64,000 nucleotides of DNA, taken from Brachionus koreanus (Eukaryota > Rotifera > Eurotatoria > Ploima > Brachionidae). The notes under the pieces are model-generated. The model ran no database searches, was not told where the DNA came from, and was given only the letters and a program-made list of their open reading frames with translations. Of the stretch, positions 34,939 through 45,100 are shown piece after piece. The stretch's first letter is position 1. Each line of letters starts with the position of its first letter. The DNA lies in NCBI GenBank assembly GCA_016987375.1, contig PJRA01000508.1, forward strand, positions 1,162,031 to 1,226,030, in the 5' to 3' direction. A program made the translations under genes and the position numbers.

Positions 34939-35084
34939 AATTTTTAACATTAAACTTAATAAATTACACTTAATAAATAAATCCAGATTAATTTTTATAT
35001 TTAATTTTGAAAATTCTTGATTGCTTTAGCAAGTAATTCTTTTTTTCAGTTTTTCATTTAGTACAATTTTTAAATTTTTAATAG

Positions 35085-35894
35085 ATGATTTTAGCTAGAG
35101 GATCAATTTTTTTAAATAACTTCAACCGATTAAAAATAATAAGATCTTTTGGCTCGGCTAGAACTTTAAACACTAAAAAAAAATCAGAAAATTTTGATGA
35201 GTTTAAGCTCGTTGAAACAAATCTGCCCGTTTTAGTGAAGCCAACTGTGGTACAAAAGATGAAAGAAATTTTTGGTTTTCAAGGAGATCTAAGGTACCCA
35301 CAACCGGTTCTAACAATGGCATCATTAAGACTCTATCTTTGCATTCAATATCAAGTAGACTATGACAGATTTTTTCAAAAATGCCAGTATCCCGATGTTA
35401 TGTACAGTTTTTGTTTAGTAACTTTTTTGCATGTATGGTTAGTCTCAGTTGCTTTGATGCAATACGGTCAAAGTGGACTGTTCGTTCGCAAACTTTTACA
35501 CAAAAATATGTGGAAGGATATTGAAACTAGAGAGAAAAAACTTAATTCACCAATGAACAAAGAAAATAAGGCTAAAGCATACTCTCATTTAAATGATATT
35601 TTTAGAGCGTTTTTGTTTGGTTTCGATGAAGGATTATTAAGTGATGACACAGTACTTGCTGGCGCTATTTGGAGACATATGTTAGAAATGGCCGAAATAA
35701 AAGATCATGCTTTGTTAGCTGAGCTATGTGATTATATTAGGAAAAATGTGCATCATTTGGAAAATATAAGTGATGGAGATATTTTGAAAAACGGAATTGT
35801 GTCTTTTGTCGGATTGGATCAAAAAGAGTTAGATCATTCTAAAGTAAGACTAAAAATATTAGAGAGAATCAAGAATAGAGAAAAAGAGGCATAA
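35085..35894 (+). CDS. UQCC1: UQCC1, cytochrome bc1 complex assembly factor (CBP3 family)
   Basis: Mitochondrial chaperone needed for translation and assembly of cytochrome b into complex III. Single exon, 269 aa. The N-terminus (ILARGSIFLNNFNRLKIIRSFG) is rich in Arg/Lys and lacks acids, as in a mitochondrial presequence. The ubiquinol-cytochrome c chaperone domain is recognisable from ALRxY-like ASLRLYLCIQYQVDYDRFF, then MYSFCLVTFLHVWLVSVALM, KNMWKDIETREKKL, FLFGFDEGLLSDDTVLAGAIWR and LCDYIRKNVHHLENISDGDIL, in the order seen in UQCC1. The ATG directly follows TTTTTAATAG, an acceptor-like site, which fits spliced-leader addition at the start codon. AATAAA lies at 35918. Confidence 0.9.
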   Translation: MILARGSIFLNNFNRLKIIRSFGSARTLNTKKKSENFDEFKLVETNLPVLVKPTVVQKMKEIFGFQGDLRYPQPVLTMASLRLYLCIQYQVDYDRFFQKCQYPDVMYSFCLVTFLHVWLVSVALMQYGQSGLFVRKLLHKNMWKDIETREKKLNSPMNKENKAKAYSHLNDIFRAFLFGFDEGLLSDDTVLAGAIWRHMLEMAEIKDHALLAELCDYIRKNVHHLENISDGDILKNGIVSFVGLDQKELDHSKVRLKILERIKNREKEA

Positions 35895-37685
35895 AATTGT
35901 GAAAATAATTATTTTATAATAAATTTTTAAATAAAAAGATTCACTTTTTATTGATTAAAATTTTCAATTTTAACTTTAATTACCCTTTTTTTTTCAAAAA
36001 TCATTGATTTTGCTCGTTAATAGCAATAAATTTTATAATCAAATTTAATCATTTAATTTTATGTATTAATGAGATTCAGAAAGACTGTTAATGCATTCGA
36101 CAGAGATACTTGGTCAACAAATCTAAACGCGAACTCATATAAAAGCATGCAACTAGGTAAGAAAAAAGAAAAGTCGAATACTCGCTATAAATCCAAATAT
36201 TATTCATGTCTTATGGAAGATAAAACAAGAAAATGTCTTGAATTTGAATAACGATAAAAGACCATCCGCTACATTTTAGATAGCATAAAAGCCGAAGTTA
36301 TTGTTAATTCAAAAAAAAATTCTTCCTATTTTGATAAATTAGAACTTACAAAAGTAAAATGTGCTTAAAAAATACTGCAAAAAGCAGCATACTTTGTAGT
36401 TCTATTTTTATCAAAAATAAAATTTTCACTTTTTTTAGGATTAAAATCAACAATCAATTAAAATCTTATTAATGTTTTATTTTTTGTCTTTTTTTTCTGC
36501 ATAAGAAAAATATTTTAAGCAAAAAAGATGTAACAGAGTTTTTTTATTATTTTTTTTTAAAATATTTTATTTTTATAAATCTTAATTTATCTAAATAGGA
36601 AGAAATTTGATTTTTTTATATTAGAATTTCTTAATGTCAAAGTCAAATATATTTTCCATTAGTTGGTTTTACTTTTTGTTGAAGTTGATAGTTCATTTAA
36701 GCCAAAAACCAAAATTAGTCAATTTTATCTTTTCGGATTTAAGTTGAACCATTTTCCCAACATTAAACTATTCAAAAGATTTTAATGTTTGATGTTTTGA
36801 AAACATCAGATTTCTGGCTAAAATTGTATAAGCTTTTAAATAAGTAAATTTCAAAATTAAATTCATATTTAGCTACAGGAGCTAATAGTGATGCTGATAT
36901 ATTGCCGATGGACTTATATATTTATTCTAATCGTTTAATATAGTCATTCAAATTCAATATTTTAAAAATATTTTAAAGGAGCTACTTTTGGTTGCTTTTG
37001 AATATCAAAAGAACAGACTTTTCAAAAATAATAAAACTTAATGATCTAATGTATTTTTGGGTCTTTTTTAATTTAATAATAAAGAATTTATAGAAAGTTC
37101 ATTTTCAAAAATTAAATTTACAGGTGGTTCATGTCTTTTCTTTTAGTTTTATTCGAAATTATATGTTTTTTTATTATTGTTTAAGTAATAAATATCAAAT
37201 AAAGTTTTGCAATTTGAAAAAAAATAATTTGACTGAGTCTACTACTACGTGATTAAATTTACTTTAATTTATAAAAGCTACTTTGTTTGAAAACTAAACA
37301 AACTATTTGTTTGGTATTGTTTTACGCGATTAAATAAAAATATACCTGAACAAACCGTATAAGTTTATGTACATGCTCAAAACTAATCTTATAGTAAATA
37401 AAAATTCTAATAAAATTCTCCTATTTCTTTTAATTTTATAAATGTTTCTTGAAATCTAAGAAAATCTGTGAGAGTTTGTTGATCTCCAAATGTTACTCTC
37501 ATGACAATCAAATAGAAAATTTTATTTTAAATCAAATTATTTATTTAGCAAAATTTTCGATTAATAAAAAATAGTAAAAAAAAAAAAAAATTAAACAAAA
37601 ATTGACAACCGAAATTTTTATTTTTAATTAATATTAATAAAAAAAAAAAAAAAAAGATTAAAAAGCCAAATATAAATATTAAACT
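35895..37685. other. Convergent intergenic region, no confident gene
   Basis: Holds the 3' flanks of UQCC1 (plus) and of the large disordered-protein gene (minus). Poly-A/T runs occur at about 37574-37590 and 37637-37655, and a minus-strand AATAAA at 37617-37622, 64 bases past the minus gene's stop. A basic 60-codon frame at 36069-36251 has no support beyond being open. Confidence 0.55.
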
Positions 37686-40600
37686 CTACTTATCATATAA
37701 ATCAATTAATTTTTTGCATAGAAAAGATGACTTTGTCAAATCTCTGGGTGACTCATTTTTAATTGTTTCCGAGTCGCTTATTTTGCTCTCATTTGACTCA
37801 TCATTAGCACTGTCATCCTTGCGATTTTTCAACGAAACTCTTGTATTAATAAAACCCTTATTTTTGCTCAAGTTAGATTTTCTAGCTGAATTTTGATGAC
37901 TCGATTGACCATTTGAGATTAAATTAGCCGACGATACAGACATATTTTTTTTAAGTGAAGTATTTTTAGCTTCATCTTGGCTCATATGAGCCGCTATATT
38001 CGACTTATACAACCTTTCAAATACGGATGTCTTGCCAGAGCCACTGTTTTGAGACGAGTGAAAAACACTATCGTCATTTTCATCCCCAAGAGCTTTGTGG
38101 TCAGCCTCTTCGCCAGAGCTCGAGGACGAACTACTATTTTTCGATTTATTCGACAAATTTTTCATCGAATTAGCTCGCTTGCTTAGTCTTTCGAACACAT
38201 CTTTTTTGTTCTCGGCTAAATTCTTATTTGTAGTCTTTCGTTTACTCTCTTCGCTTGATTTAGTGCTCGTATTGCTGGCGCTCTTCAGAACGCCAGTCTG
38301 TTTCGGATCGGGACATGGATATAAATAGCATGCTGGCACATTAGTTGACGAAGCGGCTACATTTGTTGCATTTGACTTGGTGTTTTGCTTTAAACTAGCA
38401 GTTGATTTGAATTTGTCGCGATTTTTCGGATCCAACGAGCGAATTCGATTGATGTTCGAACTTGAGTTGGTCGATGGATTTCCAATTGAGCTTGTCGACT
38501 CGCGTCTAGTCTTAGGCACCACACTATTCACCACAGCTATTTCATTTTCTTCTTTTTTTTTAATATCATAGTTGGCTGGCGGCTTAGAGCTCAGAGAACT
38601 TGAGCTTTTAGTGCACGCCTTTGACTCACATGTCGGATTAACAGAGAGTCTGTCAAAAACAGTTGAGCGAATTTTGCTCTCGGTTTTGCTTGCTTGATTG
38701 ATTGAATTCGATTTTTTCAAAGACTTAACTGGCTCTTTGACCCGAGTGTTGTTGATTGTGTGGCTTCTGGCCACAGCTGCATTTGACTCCTCATTTACAA
38801 TGGACAAAGGCCTGTTGCGAGCTTGGGCAATTTTGCTCTCATCGTACTCGGAACGCGCCGAGTACTGCGAGTAATCGCTTTCGGATTTTGTATAGCTGAC
38901 AAACTCGTCCGCTGAGTCCGTTCTAAGCTCAGTCGATGCCGAGTCGAATCCGTCCGAAAACAAAGTTCGTCGCTTGCGAATCGCTGACACGTACGGCCGA
39001 GGACTTGAGCTCGATTCATTTTCATATTTTGTGTAGCTGACAGGCTCGTAATAAGAAGAAGACATTGGCGTTGAATAGGTCGATGAATAAAGAGATTTGT
39101 ATGAAGGCGCAGATGAACTATAATCAACACTAGCTGGATTGGTGTTACGAGCACTGACTATGGGACCCGAGTAGCTGCTACTGGTGCTTATGCTACTGCT
39201 AGGAGGCGATGTATACGACAACGATTGTGATGAGTGCAAACGCTGAAATTCTTTTAATTTGGTCATGAAGTTATTGCAAGCTTTTTCGACTATAGGATCA
39301 GGTTTGTGGTCTGCGATTGGATTTTCTCTGATTAACGAGTCGTAAATATTGTCCGCTTGTCGAGGCGACGTCGGATCGCCAATGCTATTCTCTCTCACAA
39401 ATTTTCTCTCATTTAAATTTTCTCTAAACGATGTCGACAATGATCTTATTCGATCTTGTATACTTGGGCTTGATTGAGTATCATTTTTGTCCACTTCAGA
39501 GCTAACAATGTCACGATCAACAGATTTTGTCGGTGTACGCTGACCAGCCACTTTAGCATTAGTGCTATTTTTACTGTTTTTAATCTCAATAGGAATAATT
39601 CTAGATACTGGTTTACTATTTTGAATTTTAGGATTTTTTTCTATTGTTACTTCGGTGTTTTTTAGATTTTTGGCCTTGTTTGATTGAACTAAAGCTTGTG
39701 ACGGTGGTATGGGTGGTTTGTTAGTGCCTGGACTGTTGGACAAATGCTTTGTCTCACTAACCTTTGCACTGTTGGATCGATTTTTAGAATTTAAAACTTC
39801 TAGCTTGATCAATTTTGATTTTGTTTGATGTGTTGGTGAACTTGTGGGCGAGTTTTGGCCAGACGATGAATTTGTGTCCGAACAGCTCGGACTGGTGCAT
39901 GTGGAATTTGTTTTGGAATTGTCTAGGACTAAATTTTCGGGTTTTGTGGGTTTAGGTGGAAGGTCGGGCGGATCCAGCTGGGGTCCGAGCGAACCTAGGA
40001 ATTTTTTGGCCAAACTAGACGAACTAAACGGTTTGTTCGAGTCGGCCCGGCTCTCCGACGCCGAACGAGATGTCAAATCGGCCTTGTTCGGGTCGATTCG
40101 GGCCGATCGTCGCTTTATAAAACTGGACACGCTTTCTTTGACCAAAGGATCGGCCTCGGACTGAGATGTGGCACTTAACTTGCGTGTCAAATATGGACTT
40201 TTTTGCCTATTGAGCACAAATGACGGCGTAGTAGCGCTCTGGTCGAGATTGTGCGACGATTTTGACTTGCAGAACGCGTCAAATCGTTCCAAAGCTGCTT
40301 TAACGTACGGATCGTCGTCTTTGCCAGCGCTCTTGGACGGTTTTGGCATGCTAAATGTTTGAGATTTAGACATAGAGTCGGTTTTGTCACGTCTTGGCAC
40401 AGGTGTTACCGTATCGCTTATTAAATCTTGAGCGTTTTTGTTGTTTAACTTCAAGAGCTTTAGTCGCATTTCTTCTTCGTGTTCGTCGTCAAGACAATCC
40501 TCAATCAGCACTACTTCGTTATTTTTGAGTATTACTTTTTTTACATTGCCATTTAGTTCGGTAACAATATCCGATTTAGATGCTAATTGACCGCTTGTCA

Positions 40601-41816
40601 ATTTACCTATTTCGCTCATATTTTCTTTTTTCTCCTCTTCTACTTCTACTAAATTAGTTTCTTTATCGTTAACACAACTATTTAATAACTTGGTATTTAA
40701 ACTAGTTTTCTCCATAGACTTTAATTCATCCTCTTTAGTAATATTGCTCTCAACTTGTTTAGTTTCTTCTTGTATTTCAATGTTTTCTTTAGAGCTTTTT
40801 TCGTCGTGTGCCAACATATTCTCCGTATTCAACTCGACACTAGGCACTTTTTTGCTCTCGTCATTTGAACCTATTGAATTGAGCGAGGACATGTCATGTA
40901 AAAGCGTCTTAATAAGACTTGTTTGCTTTGGCAATGTATTTTTTTCCACTTGAGAAACCAAATCATTCATTAGACTAAAAACTTGCGGGTCTATAGTCTT
41001 AACATTTTCGTCCATGTGAGAAATATTGTCTAAATTTTTTTTACCATTTTTGATCAATTCATAAAAGTATTTGTTTATGTTTAAATTATTTTCAAAGTCT
41101 TTGAAGTCAGAGCTTGCCGTAAAAAGACTTAACTTGCGCTGCTTGGCTGTGCTGTTCAGCATTTTTACATCGCTTTGATTTTGATTCATTGACTTGAGAA
41201 AATTTCTCTTAAGCAAATAGTCAAACAGATCGAGGTCTAGGCAATTAAATTTTGCTTGAGTTTTTTCACCAAAGTCTTTTTCGAGAGCCGAGTCGTTGCC
41301 GGACTCGTCGAACACATTGTCTGATTCATCGTCGTCGGCGTCCTCGTTGTGCACATCGCGTTTTTTTCTCGTTAGTCGACGCGCTTTGCGGTTCTTCGAC
41401 GGGCTTACTCGCTTGGGCTTGCGCAAGCTCTTGCTAGCCTTGCTAGATTCTTTGCTGATTTTGGTCTCCATGTCGCCACTTATGCTGCTTCTGCGGCTCG
41501 ACGAGCTCAGCTCAGAGCCCACCACTGGGCCTGTCTGCTCTTTAAGAAGGTTGTTTTTGGCCTCGTCTTGATTTCCCAGACTGCTCGAGCTGCTTGAGCC
41601 TACATTGCCGCAGCTTGAACTCGAGCTCACCATTATGTTTATGCTGCTTCCACTGCTGATTGTCTCGGGTATTTGATTAAACGATAGAGCGTCTTCGTCT
41701 ATCTTGTATTTTTCTTTCGAATCGTCTGAAACTAAACTCTTAATATCAACGTTTAGCGAGTTTTCTACAGATGGCATTTTTTGGCTATTAGTGCAATTTG
41801 TGCTTGTTCTGATCAT
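37686..41816 (-). CDS. Large disordered Ser-rich protein with short repeated motifs, 1376 aa
   Basis: A single long frame starts at ATG 41816 (MIRTSTNCTNSQKMPSVENS) and ends LIDLYDK-stop; the second Met, MPSVEN, could also be used. The protein is almost entirely low-complexity Ser/Asn/Lys/Glu with a basic block near residue 135 (KSLRKPKRVSPSKNRKARRL). Two short motifs recur. One is DPxVxxxxxxF followed by a basic helix, at residues 502, 556 and 840 (DPYVKAALERF, DPLVKESVSSF, DPIVEKACNNF). The other is VF(D/E)RL near the C-terminus at 1053, 1207 and 1265 (TVFDRLS, DVFERLS, SVFERLY). A Pro-rich PPDLPPKPTKPE site resembles an SH3 ligand. GC content is higher than in flanking DNA, as expected for coding sequence. 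I recognise no family; a scaffold or cytoskeletal regulator is a guess from composition. Confidence 0.85.
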   Translation of the reverse strand: MIRTSTNCTNSQKMPSVENSLNVDIKSLVSDDSKEKYKIDEDALSFNQIPETISSGSSINIMVSSSSSCGNVGSSSSSSLGNQDEAKNNLLKEQTGPVVGSELSSSSRRSSISGDMETKISKESSKASKSLRKPKRVSPSKNRKARRLTRKKRDVHNEDADDDESDNVFDESGNDSALEKDFGEKTQAKFNCLDLDLFDYLLKRNFLKSMNQNQSDVKMLNSTAKQRKLSLFTASSDFKDFENNLNINKYFYELIKNGKKNLDNISHMDENVKTIDPQVFSLMNDLVSQVEKNTLPKQTSLIKTLLHDMSSLNSIGSNDESKKVPSVELNTENMLAHDEKSSKENIEIQEETKQVESNITKEDELKSMEKTSLNTKLLNSCVNDKETNLVEVEEEKKENMSEIGKLTSGQLASKSDIVTELNGNVKKVILKNNEVVLIEDCLDDEHEEEMRLKLLKLNNKNAQDLISDTVTPVPRRDKTDSMSKSQTFSMPKPSKSAGKDDDPYVKAALERFDAFCKSKSSHNLDQSATTPSFVLNRQKSPYLTRKLSATSQSEADPLVKESVSSFIKRRSARIDPNKADLTSRSASESRADSNKPFSSSSLAKKFLGSLGPQLDPPDLPPKPTKPENLVLDNSKTNSTCTSPSCSDTNSSSGQNSPTSSPTHQTKSKLIKLEVLNSKNRSNSAKVSETKHLSNSPGTNKPPIPPSQALVQSNKAKNLKNTEVTIEKNPKIQNSKPVSRIIPIEIKNSKNSTNAKVAGQRTPTKSVDRDIVSSEVDKNDTQSSPSIQDRIRSLSTSFRENLNERKFVRENSIGDPTSPRQADNIYDSLIRENPIADHKPDPIVEKACNNFMTKLKEFQRLHSSQSLSYTSPPSSSISTSSSYSGPIVSARNTNPASVDYSSSAPSYKSLYSSTYSTPMSSSYYEPVSYTKYENESSSSPRPYVSAIRKRRTLFSDGFDSASTELRTDSADEFVSYTKSESDYSQYSARSEYDESKIAQARNRPLSIVNEESNAAVARSHTINNTRVKEPVKSLKKSNSINQASKTESKIRSTVFDRLSVNPTCESKACTKSSSSLSSKPPANYDIKKKEENEIAVVNSVVPKTRRESTSSIGNPSTNSSSNINRIRSLDPKNRDKFKSTASLKQNTKSNATNVAASSTNVPACYLYPCPDPKQTGVLKSASNTSTKSSEESKRKTTNKNLAENKKDVFERLSKRANSMKNLSNKSKNSSSSSSSGEEADHKALGDENDDSVFHSSQNSGSGKTSVFERLYKSNIAAHMSQDEAKNTSLKKNMSVSSANLISNGQSSHQNSARKSNLSKNKGFINTRVSLKNRKDDSANDESNESKISDSETIKNESPRDLTKSSFLCKKLIDLYDK

Positions 41817-41874
41817 ACACAAAATTACATAATAATTTATCTAATTAGATAAAAATCTTTATTTTAAATTAGCT

Positions 41875-41902
41875 AATAAATAAATAAATAAATAAATAAA
41901 AA
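41875..41902. repeat. (AATA)n microsatellite
   Basis: About seven tandem AATA units running into an A-rich tail, in the 5' flank of the minus-strand 1376-residue gene. Confidence 0.85.
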
Positions 41903-42148
41903 ATATGAACAAAATTTTTCAAATTTATTTTAGAAAAAAATTTAATCGAGCTTTGTTTATTGAGTTTTGAATTAAAATAGGTAAACTAATTTAATTGGAT
42001 TTTGATGCTTTTTGTTTTTATTTTCTTTTCAAGTAGACAATATTTTTCTAATTAAATTTTGGGTAGAAAATTTAATCGTTTAAGCTGAGCAGAGCACACT
42101 TTTGGGACTCGGCCCTAATTTAAACTGACAAATTTTGAATAAAACGTT

Positions 42149-42162
42149 CTCTCTCTCTCTCT
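42149..42162. repeat. (CT)7 microsatellite
   Basis: Seven CT units about 330 bp upstream of the start codon of the 1376-residue minus-strand gene; on that gene's strand it reads (AG)7, a GAGA-like promoter element in other animals, though function is not shown here. Confidence 0.7.
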
Positions 42163-45100
42163 TGGTGAAAAAGCCACATAAAATTTTTAAAACAGATATT
42201 AGGAAAATTTTTTATTTTTATTGAAGCGAAAGGGAAATACCAAACAAATAAACTTAGCCGTGACAAATTTGTCTCCATGAGTCAAAATTAAAATCAATAA
42301 TTAAAATTCTTGTCATATCGTGAAACAAAAACTAAACTGAAACGCATAAGACATAATTATTTTAGAACTAAATAGCTAAAGTCCAATATAGAGCTCAAAT
42401 TCAAATATTTGAATAACAGGTAAATATTTGAAATAGTCGTGCTAGTAGTACTAATCCTTTATATGACCATTTACAACATAGAAACTTTAATTAACTTTAA
42501 TTTTTGAATTCTTAGAAACTAGTTATTTTTTTCCTAGCTTTGCCTCTAAAATGAAATATGTTTCAGTGGACATAAAAATTTAAAACTGACACAAAACCAA
42601 ATACTTAATTAAATCATATTAGCCCTAAAATTTTGTTAAAAAACTTAGGTACTTGAAATAATAACAAACAAAGCCAAACAAGTCGAAAAATTTTCTAAAA
42701 CTAACTAATTTTAGAGGCTTTTTTTTTGTTCACTCCAATGAAGACTCGACTCGATGTCATTAGACAAATAATTAGTCAATATTTGAGAGATTATTTAAAA
42801 AAAAAGAAATAGAATTTAATTTTAAATAGTTAAAAGTTGTTTGTTTGGTTAGGTTAACCGAAGCGAGATAATGATTGAGAATCCAAAGCTTTTGGGAAAA
42901 TATTGAATTAAATATAAACTGACATTAAACCCTAAAAAAATGTTTTCATTAGACTTTACTTAGTTAAATTGTTTTTATTTTTTTTTTAGAAAATTTCCTA
43001 TACAAAAAATAAAATAAAACTAATTTTTTAATGACTTGAAGTTTTATTTTATTAAAGCAATTTATTTTGTTTTTCTAAATTTAAAAGAAAAGCAAATATT
43101 TTCAAATTTTTTAAACAAGACTACCGTATACCATTGCTAAAAAGTCTTTAACGAAAAATTTTGCGCTCTTCCTAAAATTTAGATAGAAATTTAATAATAT
43201 AGATCTTAGCTTGATCTATCAGGAAATAATTGGTATGCAAAACAGAACCAATGTTGGTTCGATCTAAAAAATGCTCCTGAAGGAAGAAGCTTTTAAGAAA
43301 AGAAAAAACAGTAATGGACTTTTTTATGTCGGGTCCTCTTAAATTGAAATGAATTTTTGGATTAGTTAAACTAACTAAAACCTGACTACCTGTGTATAAA
43401 TTTTATGCATCTCTTATAAAAAAAATCTAAATAACAAGGAAAATGGATTCCTTGTGAACATCCAATTTAATCGAATAATTGAAGAGAAGGATATATTTGG
43501 TCAAGTTAAATGAGCTAAACAAAAACAAGCGACAAAATGAAAAAAAATATATTTTACAACTGCGCTTATTGTTGATTAAGATATGTTTTTGAAAAATTTG
43601 AGTTTTGTACAAGCTTTTGTCAAAACGAAGTAAAATTTTTAAAAGGATTTGGTGATACAAAAACAAAAAATCTTAATTTGCTTAGGTGAAAAGAAAAATT
43701 CTATGAATCTAGGCTGTTTTGTGGAGCTTTAAAAAAATAATTGTATTTTTTGTTGTTGCGAAATTTTCTAACATAAAACAATAAAGCAAATTTTGAAAGG
43801 CATTAACAAAATATTGGCCATAATTTTTTCAATTTAAAATACTCTTAGAAATTATTTATTTTTATATTCAAATTAAATTTTCAAATAGCGAATTTGATTT
43901 GGTAAATATACATACAATCTTTTGAAATTTAAGTGGAAATTTGCTCATTTTTAGAAAATAAATTAATAAACTTCTGGTCTAAACAGAAAAATTAATTTTT
44001 ACGCTTCAATTTATCAGATTATTTCAGATTTAATGATTTTAATTTTTGATTATTTGATTGAAATTAAAAAATAAACATAAACATTGTTGATCCATTAATA
44101 ATTTACAAATAACTTGCATTTATACTTAGATGATCTTTATGTCATTTTTTGTTAGTTGATTTTCTTTAATTATATCTTTGTAAAATTGTAATATTTGGAC
44201 CTAAAGTTATTAATTATTTAATCATTGTTGTGGCAATTATATACTTATTATGCTTCAAAGCAAATTGGTAATCATGTTTTACAAATGGGCTACATAAAAG
44301 ACAAAGACAAAACATCGCCTCTCAATCTCAAAATAGTTTAATTAAACATAAATACAAAAAAAAAGACTTTAACTTTTTTAATACAAAATTTCTTAATCAG
44401 TATTTATTTTGAATTATTTTATTTAAACAATTTAAATTTTTTCTAACTTATAGAATTTATTTTTGCTTGGTTTTCACAAAAAAAATTTCCTATTACAAAT
44501 AAAATAGCTTATAAACTTCAAAAATCTAAAAAGAAAAAAATTATTTTTTTTCATTTCATATAATTTTAAAAATTCTTAGCTATTATTCAAACAAGATATA
44601 TAAAGTAATTTAAATTAATATACACTTGAACTGGTAGCTTGCATACTTTAAATTTATCTTTTCTTAAGCTAAATAGCTGCTATTTAGCAGAATATTAAAT
44701 ATGCTTAAATGCGATCATAAGCTTAATTTCGGATAAATAAATTACTCTTAAATTAAGTCTTAGATCTATTTGCCGACAAAAATTATTCAAATGAGGTTTA
44801 AATAAAATTATCAAAAAAAAAAAAAAAGAATTACGAATGAAATTATTTCATAATAAACAATGACTTATTACTTTGTAAAAATTAAGTCCATAAAATCCAC
44901 TTATTATTCAAAAGGCAAAAATTAATCTTTAAATTATACAGCTACATTAACTGTTTTCTTTTAAAATTTTAATCAAAAAAACGAATTGACTTTAGAAATG
45001 TAAAATTGGCCATAGAGTGAGCAAAGTGTTGAACTAGACCCATGATTACAAGAAAAATTAAACGGTAATCGTTTCTAGGTTACAAAAATCCATAATTTAT

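Noticed and set aside
36069..36251. 60-codon plus-strand frame (MRFRKTVNAFDRDTW...)
   Set aside because: It is basic and not low-complexity, but it has no recognisable domain, neighbour link or poly(A) signal, and frames of this size are common by chance in the window.
43250..43290. GGTTCGATCT considered as a tRNA T-loop
   Set aside because: No D-arm, anticodon arm or acceptor pairing could be built upstream or downstream.
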